Source: Sva-07 sp041685755 (GTDB lineage Bacteria; Actinomycetota; Acidimicrobiia; Acidimicrobiales; Ilumatobacteraceae). Taken from it: a DNA stretch of 36,402 nt. Below are positions 1-7,386 of the stretch, one piece after another. Every line of letters begins with the position of its first letter. Position 1 is the first letter of the stretch. Position numbers and translations under genes: made by a program. The stretch lies in the NCBI GenBank assembly GCA_041685755.1, contig JAWLFC010000021.1:1-36402 (forward strand), written 5' to 3'. The notes below the pieces were generated by a model, which was not told the origin of the DNA, ran no database searches, and saw nothing but the letters and a program-made list of their open reading frames with translations.

Positions 1-78
1 TGGTCGGGGTGAGAGGATTTGAACCTCCGGCCTCCACGTCCCGAACGTGGCGCGCTAACCAAGCTGCGCTACACCCCG
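1..78 (-). tRNA. tRNA-Pro (anticodon CGG)
   Basis: The reverse complement folds as a complete tRNA. The acceptor arms CGGGGTG and CACCCCG pair, the T-arm reads GGTTCAAATCC, and the anticodon stem CCACG/CGTGG encloses the loop TTCGGGA, so the anticodon is CGG and it reads the proline codon CCG. The CCA tail is encoded (bases 1-3). The gene touches the left edge but looks complete. It lies 15 bases upstream of the end of the receiver-domain gene on the same strand. Confidence 0.95.
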
Positions 79-93
79 TAGCGGCTGGCCATG

Positions 94-579
94 CTATCCA
101 GCGGTGGCGGGTTCTTCCTCGGCCGATTCCGTCTCCGTGTCGTCGGGGGTCTCGGGCAGCGGCACCATCGGCTCGACGTCGGGCGCGTCCATCGGCAGCC
201 CCTCGTTGTAGCGACCGCCCAGAGCGAGCGCGTCAGCGGCACGACGCAGGCGGAGCGCGTCGAGCGGCTTGACCAGCCATCCCTCGGCACCGCTGCGCCG
301 GGCGAGATGGATGTCGGCGGCACGGTCGAGCAGCATCAGCACCTTGACGTGCTCGACGACGCCGGCGGACTCGTCGAGACGCATCGCCATCGTCACCGCC
401 ATCGCGCCCATCGAACCGATCTGCAGGTCGAGGATCGCCAGGTCGGGCACCTGCCTCTTCACCTCGCCGGCGACGGCACGGCCCTCGCGGCACACGGTGA
501 AGTGGACGTCGTCGTCACCGAGGGCGGCGATCACGTCGTCGACGATCCAGTCGGCATCGGTGGCAAGCAGGATGTGCAC
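94..579 (-). CDS. Receiver-domain (response-regulator-like) protein, no output domain
   Basis: A 161-residue protein made of one CheY-like receiver domain and an acidic C-terminal tail of about 40 residues. The acidic pocket is D8/D10, the expected phosphoacceptor is D51 in AILDLQIGS, and the conserved lysine is K104 in WLVKPLD, so the phosphorylation site looks intact. There is no DNA-binding or enzymatic output domain. I chose the GTG start at 579 because the domain begins immediately after it and it lies 10 nt after the arsA2 stop. A longer frame to 699 would run through arsA2 and adds no recognisable sequence. It is the third gene of arsA1-arsA2-receiver, so it may signal to or from the ATPase pair; that is inference. 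No histidine kinase is visible in the window. Confidence 0.8.
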   Translation of the reverse strand: MHILLATDADWIVDDVIAALGDDDVHFTVCREGRAVAGEVKRQVPDLAILDLQIGSMGAMAVTMAMRLDESAGVVEHVKVLMLLDRAADIHLARRSGAEGWLVKPLDALRLRRAADALALGGRYNEGLPMDAPDVEPMVPLPETPDDTETESAEEEPATAG

Positions 580-589
580 GACCCAGACG

Positions 590-1714
590 CTACCGCTCGG
601 CGATCGGATGGTCGAAGAGGTGGGCGGCGATCGTCCCCAGTCCGTCGAGGTCGTGCACGTCGCGCTCGAGCAGGGGGAGGACCACGACCCGTTCGTCACC
701 GGCGAGCTTCGCCAACGGGGCGATCACCTCCAGCTCGCGTTCACGCAGGGTCCGCAGCTCCGCGACGTTGCGCCACAGGGCGGCGAGCACGTCGTCGATT
801 TCGGCAGCCGCCGCGGCAGCGAGGGCGTCCGTCGCGGTTCCGGTCCCGAAGGCCGGGTGGGCACGGTTGACGATCGCCGAGGTGACCTCGACGTCCTGCT
901 CGACGAGCTGTTCGGCGAACCAGACGGCCTCGTCGATCGTGTCGTGACGCGCCGAGGCGACCACGACGAACGACGTCTCCGGTGCGCGGATGAGCGCGAT
1001 CACGTCGTCGGCACGCTCGCGGAACCCGGTCTCCATCCCGGCGAAGGCCTGGAAGAAGGCGACCGAGTCGGCGAGCACGTCGGAGCCGACCACCTTGCCG
1101 ATCGTGCGCAGGATCGGCTGCGTCGCCGTCCCGATCACCTTCAGGCCGCCCCGGGCAGGAAGCATCATCAGCTTGAAGAGCCGGTGGTCGAGGAAGCGAG
1201 ACAGCACCCCCGGCGCCTCCAGGAAGTCGAGGGCGTTGCGGCTGGGCGGGGTGTCGACCACGACGAGGTCGAACCGGTCGTCGTGGTGCAGGGCGTGCAG
1301 CATCTCGGCGGCCATGTACTCCTGGGTGCCGCTGAGCGCTCCGGCGATGTTGCGGTAGAAGCCGTTGTTCAAGATGCGCTCGACCTGCTCGTCGCTCTCG
1401 GCGTTGGCGCGCACGATGCCGTCGAACGTCGCCGCCGTGTCGAGCATCATCGCCCACAGCTCGCCGGTCGTCGCGTCGCCGCGCGCCTCGCCCAGGTCGA
1501 TGCGCTGCGGTTCCGCCGCGAGGCCGTCGGCGAGGCCCAACGCATCGGCGAGGCGACGGGCGGGATCGATCGTGACGACGACCGCCCGCCGGCCCCGGCG
1601 GGCAGCTTCGAGGCCGAGCACGGCGGCGGTCGTCGTCTTGCCGACGCCACCCGAACCACAGCACACGATCACCGACGACGCGTCGATCAGCTCGTCGGCT
1701 CGGCGGGCGGTCAT
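590..1714 (-). CDS. ArsA/Get3-family ATPase, second of a pair
   Basis: A 374-residue single-domain SIMIBI ATPase of the ArsA/Get3 family. The P-loop is GSGGVGKTTT near residue 20, followed by the switch TIDPARRLADALG and a later DTPPSRNALDFL switch II motif. The first lysine of the deviant Walker A (KGGxGKT), which usually reaches across the dimer interface, is replaced by serine here, whereas the partner arsA1 keeps it. The ATG at 1714 overlaps the arsA1 TGA as ATGA, so translation is probably coupled. No arsenite efflux pump or arsR is nearby, so an arsenic role is not supported. In actinobacteria such pairs are usually unassigned; a role in delivering membrane proteins or another client is possible. 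Confidence 0.88.
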   Translation of the reverse strand: MTARRADELIDASSVIVCCGSGGVGKTTTAAVLGLEAARRGRRAVVVTIDPARRLADALGLADGLAAEPQRIDLGEARGDATTGELWAMMLDTAATFDGIVRANAESDEQVERILNNGFYRNIAGALSGTQEYMAAEMLHALHHDDRFDLVVVDTPPSRNALDFLEAPGVLSRFLDHRLFKLMMLPARGGLKVIGTATQPILRTIGKVVGSDVLADSVAFFQAFAGMETGFRERADDVIALIRAPETSFVVVASARHDTIDEAVWFAEQLVEQDVEVTSAIVNRAHPAFGTGTATDALAAAAAAEIDDVLAALWRNVAELRTLRERELEVIAPLAKLAGDERVVVLPLLERDVHDLDGLGTIAAHLFDHPIAER

Positions 1715-2616
1715 GGCGTCGCCGTCCCGGTCGGCGGTCCGAGCGATGCGGCGAGGGCGTCGATGTCGGTGGCGGAGAGCCCCGCCACCGCCCGAGCGGG
1801 GAGCGTCACCTGTGGCAGCGGCAGCTCGTCGCCGAGGCGGCGGATCTCCTCGGACTCCATCGCCCGGCGGCCCCGCCGGAACGCTGCGGCGTCCAGCAGC
1901 ATCGCCGCCGTGTCGTCGTCGAGGGCGGCAACGGCCGATTCCGACTCGTCGAGATCGGGCAGTGGTGCACCGAGATCGACGTTGTTGACCACGACCGGGC
2001 CGAGGCGGACGCCGACCTTGTCCTCGAGGGCGAACGCGGTCTCGATCGCCTCGTTGACCGGTGTGGTCTCGGCCAACGCCACCAGCACGACCTGCGCCCT
2101 GTCGTGGTCGTGCAGCAGATCGAGCACGTCGTCGGCCTGGGACCGAACCGGACCGGAGCGGACCGAATCGGCGAGGCCGGCGGCCGAGGTGAGGAAGGTC
2201 ACCGCGTGACCCGCGGCGGGGCCGTCGACGACGATCAGGTCGTACGCACCGGACCGCTCGAGCTGCTTGATCTTGCCGAGCACCACGATGTCGTCGATGC
2301 CGGGCGCCGCCGTGCCGACCATGTCGATCACCCCGGTGCGATGGAGGCGCTTGGCGACCCGGGCGAAGCCGTGGTCGCGCAGGTACTCGTCGAGCGCCTC
2401 GGGTGGTGAGATCGTCGTGACCTCGATGTCGGGGATCAGGTCGGCGAGCGCGGGCTTGCCGTCGAGCTCGACGACGAGCACCTTTCGTCCCGAGTTCGAT
2501 GCGGCACGGGCGATCACAGCCGTTACCGTGGTCTTCCCCACACCCCCCTTGCCCGCCACCACGACGACTCGGGTGGAGGTCAACGATTGCAGCGGAAACT
2601 CGCTCTCCGGAGGCAC
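1711..2616 (-). CDS. ArsA/Get3-family ATPase, first of a pair
   Basis: A 301-residue P-loop ATPase with the full deviant Walker A motif AGKGGVGKTTVTAV (about residues 21-34), a VELDGKPALADL switch region and VVDGPAAGHAVTFL as switch II. It is shorter than arsA2 and ends in a GTG/TGA-style coupled junction with it. The GTG at 2616 is favoured because a -10-like TAGTCT (complement of 2625-2630) lies 8 nt upstream, giving a leaderless mRNA. A TTG at 2583 is an alternative that would begin just before the Walker A strand. The gene is divergent from the NfeD-like gene, and their start codons are only 2 bp apart. The pair probably acts as a heterodimer (inference from the asymmetric P-loops). Confidence 0.88.
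   Translation of the reverse strand: MPPESEFPLQSLTSTRVVVVAGKGGVGKTTVTAVIARAASNSGRKVLVVELDGKPALADLIPDIEVTTISPPEALDEYLRDHGFARVAKRLHRTGVIDMVGTAAPGIDDIVVLGKIKQLERSGAYDLIVVDGPAAGHAVTFLTSAAGLADSVRSGPVRSQADDVLDLLHDHDRAQVVLVALAETTPVNEAIETAFALEDKVGVRLGPVVVNNVDLGAPLPDLDESESAVAALDDDTAAMLLDAAAFRRGRRAMESEEIRRLGDELPLPQVTLPARAVAGLSATDIDALAASLGPPTGTATP
2609..2613 (+). promoter_or_regulatory. Ribosome binding site of the NfeD-like gene
   Basis: GGAGG sits 5 nt before the TTG at 2619. It is what fixes TTG as the start, since no ATG or GTG lies near the signal peptide. It overlaps the first codons of arsA1 on the opposite strand. Confidence 0.65.
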
Positions 2617-2618
2617 CT

Positions 2619-4022
2619 TTGCGCAGACTAGCGATCAGCATCCTCACGCTGGTGGCCGGGCTCACACTCTTCGGCCCCGTCGTCCAGGCGCAGAGCGACG
2701 ACACCGACGCCACCGACCCCATCGACAGTGCCGACGTCGGCCGCGTCGACGTGCTCCAGGTGAGCGGGTTCATCGACCCGATCCTCGTCGACGCGATCTC
2801 CGACGCCATCGAGGGCGCCTCCGACGGTGAGGCGCAGGCCCTGATCCTCCAGGTGAACAGCGACGCCACCGTCGTCGACGACGACACGGTCGGCGATCTG
2901 CTCGTCGAGGTGGCCACTGCCCCGATCCCGATCGGTATCTGGGTCGGGCCGAGCGGCTCGCGCTTCTACGGCACTGCCGCCCAGCTGCTCGCCGTGGCCG
3001 ATGTCACGGGCATGTCCCCCGGCTCGCGCGTCGGCTACATCGGCGTGCCGCTCGACCCGCCCGGCCTTCCCGATGGCGTCAGCGTCGACTTCGGCATCGC
3101 CGAGGAACGGCTGCGCAACGGCTCGGTGGGTTTGTCCGACGCCCGCACGCTCGACGTGTTCAAGCAGCGCATCGACGACGAGGGCATCCCGACGATCAGC
3201 AACATGCTCCAGGCGATGGACGGTTACGAGGAGAACGGGGTCCGGCTCGTCACCACCCAGCTCGTCGTCCTCGACGACGGCTCGACGCGTTTCGACACGG
3301 TCTCGATCGTGCGGTTCCAGAAGCTCTCGCTGGTCGACCAGCTCTTCCACACCGTCGCCAGCCCGCCGGTCGCCTACCTCCTGCTGCTGATCGGGTTGGC
3401 GCTCCTGGTGTTCGAGTTCTTCACCGCCGGTGTCGGTCTCGCCGGCGGGATCGGCGCGATCTCGACCGTGCTCGCGTTCACCGGCTTGGCGGTACTCCCG
3501 ACGAACACGTGGGCGGTGGTGCTCATCGCTCTCGCCATGATCGCGTTCGCCGTCGACGTACAGGTCGGGATACCCCGGTTCTGGACCGGGGTCGGCATCG
3601 TGCTGACGATCGTCGGGAGCTGGTTCCTGTTCGACCCGGTGCCCGGCTCGTCGATGCGTCCCGGCTGGCTGGCGCTGATCGCCGGCGTCGGCGGCATCGT
3701 GCTGACGTTCATCGTCGGCATGCCCTCGATGGTCAGAACCCGCTTCGCCACGCCGACCGTGGGCCGCGAGTGGATGATCGGCAAGGAGGGCACCGCCGTC
3801 GGCCCGGTCGACCCCGACGGCATCGTGCAGGTCGACGGCGCCCGGTGGCGGGCCCGCACGAACCGAGCCACACCGATCGCGACCGGAGAACCATTGCGCG
3901 TCGCCGCCATCGACGGCGTCACCCTCGACGTCGAGCCGCTCGAGGGCGCCGCTCGCGACTACCGCGAGATGCGCAAGAAGGACGACACGACCACCGAGGC
4001 CCCCGTCGACGCCGAACCCTGA
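2619..4022 (+). CDS. NfeD-like membrane protein with ClpP-class N-terminal domain
   Basis: A 467-residue protein with the long NfeD layout. A signal peptide (LRRLAISILTLVAGLTLFG) is followed by a crotonase/ClpP-like extracytoplasmic domain (about residues 35-240), then four or five membrane segments (about 255-375), and a C-terminal OB-fold NfeD domain beginning near GKEGTAVGPV. Long NfeD proteins pair with SPFH/flotillin proteins in membrane quality control, but no SPFH gene is adjacent. The protease core is divergent: GPSGSRFYG and MSPGSRVGYIG occupy the expected Ser region, but I cannot identify a convincing catalytic lysine. The TTG start is set by the GGAGG site and the signal peptide. 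It is convergent with selB, with a palindrome between the two stops. Confidence 0.82.
   Translation: MRRLAISILTLVAGLTLFGPVVQAQSDDTDATDPIDSADVGRVDVLQVSGFIDPILVDAISDAIEGASDGEAQALILQVNSDATVVDDDTVGDLLVEVATAPIPIGIWVGPSGSRFYGTAAQLLAVADVTGMSPGSRVGYIGVPLDPPGLPDGVSVDFGIAEERLRNGSVGLSDARTLDVFKQRIDDEGIPTISNMLQAMDGYEENGVRLVTTQLVVLDDGSTRFDTVSIVRFQKLSLVDQLFHTVASPPVAYLLLLIGLALLVFEFFTAGVGLAGGIGAISTVLAFTGLAVLPTNTWAVVLIALAMIAFAVDVQVGIPRFWTGVGIVLTIVGSWFLFDPVPGSSMRPGWLALIAGVGGIVLTFIVGMPSMVRTRFATPTVGREWMIGKEGTAVGPVDPDGIVQVDGARWRARTNRATPIATGEPLRVAAIDGVTLDVEPLEGAARDYREMRKKDDTTTEAPVDAEP
2625..2630 (-). promoter_or_regulatory. -10 element of arsA1 (leaderless)
   Basis: On the minus strand TAGTCT is followed by 8 nt and then the GTG of arsA1. 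The same box-to-start spacing recurs at many genes in this window. The box lies inside the signal-peptide codons of the divergent NfeD-like gene. Confidence 0.5.
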
Positions 4023-4028
4023 TCACCC

Positions 4029-4059
4029 GTTACGCCAGGGGTCAGACCCCCGGCGTAAC
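4029..4059. repeat. Palindromic element, GGGGTC-n-GACCCC family, copy 1
   Basis: A 31-nt near-perfect palindrome: arms GTTACGCC and GGCGTAAC enclose an A/C mismatch and the core GGGGTC-A-GACCCC. It lies 6 nt after the NfeD-like stop and 12 nt beyond the selB stop, so it can act as a bidirectional terminator hairpin, although no U-run follows. A nearly identical copy is at 12751 and a related one at 31551. Confidence 0.85.
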
Positions 4060-4071
4060 AGGACGCCGCGA

Positions 4072-5790
4072 TCAGCCGCCGGGGAGGCGGGGACCGGCGA
4101 TGCGGAGGTCGTCGCGACGGCGGGTGATGCCACGGGCGTCGAGCTCGGCGACCAGCGGGAGCGCGAACTTGCGGCTGGCGCCGGTGGCGTCGCGGAACTG
4201 GGCGACGGTGAACCCGTCGGCATCGGCGGCGAGCAGTCGCGCTGCCACGAGCGCGGCATCGTCGATCGTCGCGGCGTGGAAGTGCACACCGTCGCGCACG
4301 ACGAGGTGACCGCGGCGGACGAGCTCGCGCAGCGTCGCCCGGTCGACGTCGTCGGGTTGCGGCGGCGCGAATCCACCCTTCCTGGCAACCTCCAGATACG
4401 GGTGGTCGACGTACGGATCGACGGCGTCGGCAGGTCGTGCGGTGCCGGCGTCGACGACGACGTCGTCGAGGGTGGCCAGCACCGCCCGCTCGCGGGCGTC
4501 GAACCCGGCGATGTCGAGGCCCGACGCGCCGGCTGCCGCCACCCGGGCGAGCAGGTCGTCGCGCATCGCGGCCAACTCCTGGTCGGTCGTGAGCCAGTCG
4601 CCGACCCTCGGCTCGACCGCGACGCCCGTGAGCTGCTCGACCTCGGCGGCCGTCACCCAGCCGCGCTCGGCAACCACCCGCTCGATGCTGCGATCGGGCT
4701 GCGCCCGCGAGGCCCGCAGGACCGGGGCGATGTCGAGGATCTCCCCGCCACCGATCGTCTCGTCACGCCCGGACTCGCGCAGGACGTAGCGGTCGCCGGG
4801 AAGCAGCGGCAGCCGAACGGGCAGGAACAACCGGACCGCCCCCTCGCCGCCGGGTGGCAGGTTCTCGGCGCCGAGAACGCGCATCCGGACCGGGAGTTCG
4901 CCGGCGCCGACGTAGGCGACGTAGGCGCCGCGGCGCGACACGTCGTGGTCGAGCGACGCCAGGACCTGCAAGGACGCATCGACACGGTCGGTGAGCCGCC
5001 ACCGGTCGGGCTCGACGACGGCGTGGCCGCGACCGAGATCGGTGTGGTCGACGCCGGCGAGGTTGATCGCCACCCGGTTCCCCGGCCCGATCGAGTCGAC
5101 GGAGCGACCGGCGGTCTGCACGCCCCGGATCCGGGCAGCGTGCGAACCGGGCTCGAGCACGACCTGGTCGTCGACGGTGATCGCCCCGCCGACCAGTGTC
5201 CCCGTCACCACCGTGCCACTGCCCTTGGCGGCGAACACCCGGTCGATCCACAGGCGGGGACGGCGCCGGTCGGCGACACCTCCGCCGGTTGCCACGATCG
5301 CGTCCAGGGTCTCGCGCACCTCGTCGAGGCCGTCGCCGGTCACCGACGACACCGCGACGACCGGAGCGTCGGCGAGGAACGATCCGGCGACGTGATCGGC
5401 GACGTCCATACGCGCCAGCTCCAGCAGGTCGCCGTCGACCGCATCGGCCTTCGTCAGCGCGATCATGCCGGAGTCGATGCCGAGCAGCTGCAGGATCCGG
5501 AGATGCTCCTCGGACTGGGGCTTCCACCCCTCGGTGGCAGCGACGACGAAGACGCAGGCCGACACGCCCCCGACACCGGCGAGCATGTTGCGCAGGAAGC
5601 GGACGTGGCCGGGCACGTCGACGAAGCTCAACTCGGTGCCCGACGGCAGGGTGGTGTGGGCGAAGCCGAGGTCGATCGTGAGCCCACGACGCTTCTCCTC
5701 CTCGAACCGGTCGGGATCGGTCCCGGTCAGCGCCCGTACCAGCGACGACTTGCCGTGGTCGACATGGCCGGCGGTGGCGACGACGGTCAC
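4072..5790 (-). CDS. selB: Selenocysteine-specific elongation factor SelB
   Basis: A 572-residue translational GTPase that delivers Sec-tRNA(Sec) to UGA codons marked by a SECIS hairpin. The G1 motif GHVDHGKSS is at residues 8-16, the G3 motif is DVPGH, and G4 is present as LTKAD. EF-Tu-like domains II and III follow, and then winged-helix repeats in the C-terminal third (VVAERGWVTAAEVEQL, VAARLLAADADGFTVAQF) that bind the SECIS. The length is slightly below the roughly 610 residues of the E. coli protein. The GTG at 5790 overlaps the selA stop as GTGA, so translation is coupled. No selC, selD or recognisable selenoprotein gene is in the window. Confidence 0.95.
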   Translation of the reverse strand: MTVVATAGHVDHGKSSLVRALTGTDPDRFEEEKRRGLTIDLGFAHTTLPSGTELSFVDVPGHVRFLRNMLAGVGGVSACVFVVAATEGWKPQSEEHLRILQLLGIDSGMIALTKADAVDGDLLELARMDVADHVAGSFLADAPVVAVSSVTGDGLDEVRETLDAIVATGGGVADRRRPRLWIDRVFAAKGSGTVVTGTLVGGAITVDDQVVLEPGSHAARIRGVQTAGRSVDSIGPGNRVAINLAGVDHTDLGRGHAVVEPDRWRLTDRVDASLQVLASLDHDVSRRGAYVAYVGAGELPVRMRVLGAENLPPGGEGAVRLFLPVRLPLLPGDRYVLRESGRDETIGGGEILDIAPVLRASRAQPDRSIERVVAERGWVTAAEVEQLTGVAVEPRVGDWLTTDQELAAMRDDLLARVAAAGASGLDIAGFDARERAVLATLDDVVVDAGTARPADAVDPYVDHPYLEVARKGGFAPPQPDDVDRATLRELVRRGHLVVRDGVHFHAATIDDAALVAARLLAADADGFTVAQFRDATGASRKFALPLVAELDARGITRRRDDLRIAGPRLPGG

Positions 5791-7076
5791 GATGCCGCGG
5801 CGCGCAGCGCGTCGACGACGACCGCGTCCTCCTCGGGCGACACCGCCCGGAGATCGAGCAGCGTGCGGTCGTCGCGCGACCGGGCGATCACCGGTGGCTC
5901 GTGGGCCCGCAACGCGTCGAGATGATCGCCGGCGAGCTCGACCCCGTAGGACTCCATCGTCACCCCGGGCGCCGAGCCCGCCCCCGGTAGCGCCTGCATC
6001 GCCGTCGCGACGGCGCCGGGGTGCGCATCGGCGACGTGGTCCACCACGGCCTCGGCGCGTCGCCGGAGGTCGGCCACCGGCGTCGCCACCATCGCCCAGA
6101 ACGCGATGTCGGTCGCCGCCCGCTTGTCGAGATAGGCCAGGGCGGTCTCCTGCAGGGTGAGCAGCACCAAACCACCGGGGCGCAACGCGCGAGCCAGCGG
6201 GTGGCGCTGGCAGCGTTCGACGAGGTCCGCCCGGCCGGCGATGATGCCGGCCTGCGGGCCCCCGAGCAGCTTGTCACCGCTGAAGGTGACGAGCGCCGCT
6301 CCGTCGGCGATCGACTGCTTCGCGGCCGGTTCGCCCGACAGCCACGCCGGTGGCGCGCCGGGCAGCCACGGACAGGTCGCGTCGACGAGGCCGCTGCCGA
6401 TGTCGGCGACGACCGGCACCCCCAGTGTCGCGAGCTCGCGGACGGAGGTCTCCTCCACGAACCCCTCGACGCGGTAGTTGCTCGGATGGACCTTGAGCAC
6501 CATCGCGGCGTCGACGTCGCCGCGGTCGATCGCCCGACGGTAATCGTCGAGGCGCGTGCGGTTGGTCGTGCCGACGTCGACGAGCCGGACGCCCGACTGC
6601 TCCATCACGTCGGGGACACGGAAGGACCCGCCGATCTCGACGCTCTCGCCGCGCGACACCGGGACGTCACGTCCTGCGCCGAGCGCGGCGAGCACGAGCA
6701 GGACGGCGGCGGCGTTGTTGTTGACCACCATGGCCGCTTCGGCGCCGCACAGCTGAGCGAACAGCTGGCCCACTGCGCGTTGGCGCGAGCCCCGCGCACC
6801 GCTCGACAGGTCGAACTCGACGGTGATCGCCGACGCGTCCTGGTGGTGGCGGACCGGCGCGCGGCCGAGATTGGTGTGCAGCAGCACCCCGGTCGCGTTG
6901 ACGACCGGGGTCAGCAGGCTTCGTCGGAACGCCTCCGCTCGCGCCGGCGCCGACTCGACGTCGCCATCGTCGATCGCACGGCGGGCGATGTCGACCAGGA
7001 TCGGATGCGGCAACCCGGCCGGAGCCAGTGAACGGGCGAGCGCATCGACCGAGGGTGGACGGTTCGACGCGCTCAT
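5787..7076 (-). CDS. selA: L-seryl-tRNA(Sec) selenium transferase SelA
   Basis: A 429-residue PLP enzyme that converts seryl-tRNA(Sec) to selenocysteinyl-tRNA(Sec) with selenophosphate. Diagnostic motifs are VVNATGVLLHTNLGRAP near residue 58, the glycine/asparagine-rich VVNNNAAAVLL near 117, VGTTNRTRLDDY, and the PLP lysine in FSGDKLLGGPQAG (K269). Length is close to the bacterial family (about 460). The ATG at 7076 is preceded by TAGGCT and 8 nt, a leaderless promoter pattern. It is the first gene of selA-selB; both are cytoplasmic. Confidence 0.95.
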   Translation of the reverse strand: MSASNRPPSVDALARSLAPAGLPHPILVDIARRAIDDGDVESAPARAEAFRRSLLTPVVNATGVLLHTNLGRAPVRHHQDASAITVEFDLSSGARGSRQRAVGQLFAQLCGAEAAMVVNNNAAAVLLVLAALGAGRDVPVSRGESVEIGGSFRVPDVMEQSGVRLVDVGTTNRTRLDDYRRAIDRGDVDAAMVLKVHPSNYRVEGFVEETSVRELATLGVPVVADIGSGLVDATCPWLPGAPPAWLSGEPAAKQSIADGAALVTFSGDKLLGGPQAGIIAGRADLVERCQRHPLARALRPGGLVLLTLQETALAYLDKRAATDIAFWAMVATPVADLRRRAEAVVDHVADAHPGAVATAMQALPGAGSAPGVTMESYGVELAGDHLDALRAHEPPVIARSRDDRTLLDLRAVSPEEDAVVVDALRAAAS

Positions 7077-7084
7077 CGACGGCG

Positions 7085-7090
7085 AGCCTA
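7085..7090 (-). promoter_or_regulatory. -10 element of selAB (leaderless)
   Basis: Minus-strand TAGGCT lies 8 nt before the selA ATG. No SECIS-like or selenium-responsive element was recognised. Confidence 0.45.
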
Positions 7091-7117
7091 CGGCGACAGC
7101 CCGGGGGCGTGTCGCCG
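7091..7117 (-). terminator. Hairpin after the MT0933-like gene
   Basis: Eight-base arms CGGCGACA and TGTCGCCG with an 11-nt GC-rich loop, lying 8 nt beyond the stop of the small upstream gene and just before the selA -10 box. It probably separates the two transcripts. No U-tract is present. Confidence 0.45.
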
Positions 7118-7125
7118 CGAGGGCC

Positions 7126-7299
7126 TCACATCTCGTCGAGCTTGTCGACCTGCTCCTTGGCAGCGTCGGCGGCCTGCTGGACCTTGTCGCCGTGGGCGCC
7201 GGCCTTGTCGTCGACCTTGTCGGCGATCTGGTCGATGCCCTGCTTGACCTGCGCCTTGTTGCCGCCGATCTTCGACTTGATCGAATCCATGAATCCCAT
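7126..7299 (-). CDS. Small MT0933-like (Rv0909-type antitoxin family) protein
   Basis: A 57-residue protein beginning MGFMDSIKSKIGG and continuing as lysine/aspartate-rich amphipathic helices (QGIDQIADKVDDKAG, AADAAKEQVDKLDEM). This pattern (start MGF, Lys/Asp/Gln helix, DKVDDK repeats) is that of the MT0933-like antitoxin family known from Mycobacterium Rv0909. No toxin partner (for example an Rv0910-like SRPBCC protein) is adjacent, so an antitoxin role is not supported here and it may be a general small helical protein. The start is firm: AAGGAGG lies 6 nt before the ATG. It sits alone between hairpins, upstream of selA. Confidence 0.8.
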   Translation of the reverse strand: MGFMDSIKSKIGGNKAQVKQGIDQIADKVDDKAGAHGDKVQQAADAAKEQVDKLDEM

Positions 7300-7305
7300 G
7301 GTGTA

Positions 7306-7330
7306 CCTCCTTGTCAGAGCCCAGACAGTA
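7306..7330 (-). promoter_or_regulatory. Promoter and strong RBS of the MT0933-like gene
   Basis: Minus-strand TACTGT (complement of 7325-7330) is a -10 box giving a leader of about 20 nt. AAGGAGG (complement of 7306-7312) is a near-perfect Shine-Dalgarno 6 nt from the ATG. This gene is therefore one of the few in the window with a full leader. Confidence 0.6.
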
Positions 7331-7346
7331 GTGCGTTTCCCGATGG

Positions 7347-7379
7347 GGGAAAGAAACGAGGCCCTCCGACAGCGGCCTC
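7347..7379 (-). terminator. Intrinsic terminator after the DUF2817 gene
   Basis: On the minus strand, arms GAGGCC and GGCCTC (complement of 7358-7379) with a 10-nt loop are followed by GTTTCTTTC, a U-rich tract. This is the most classical Rho-independent terminator in the window. It lies 7 nt after the DUF2817 stop. Confidence 0.65.
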
Positions 7380-7386
7380 CACGCGG

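Noticed and set aside
269..2209. A 646-codon open frame on the plus strand across the arsA genes
   Set aside because: It is antisense to two clear ATPase genes, has no recognisable domain, and its composition is that of a third-position shadow in high-GC DNA.
590..2917. A single long minus-strand protein covering arsA2 and the region before it
   Set aside because: Only the part from 1714 down matches a family; the upstream part overlaps arsA1 in another frame. The ATGA overlap at 1711-1714 marks the true start.
7077..7125. A selC (tRNA-Sec) gene next to selA
   Set aside because: The spacer has a hairpin but no T-arm or acceptor-stem sequence; no other tRNA-like sequence was recognised in the window's gaps.
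7126..7299. A toxin-antitoxin locus
   Set aside because: The small MT0933-like protein has no adjacent toxin-like gene; neighbours are selA and a metallo-carboxypeptidase.
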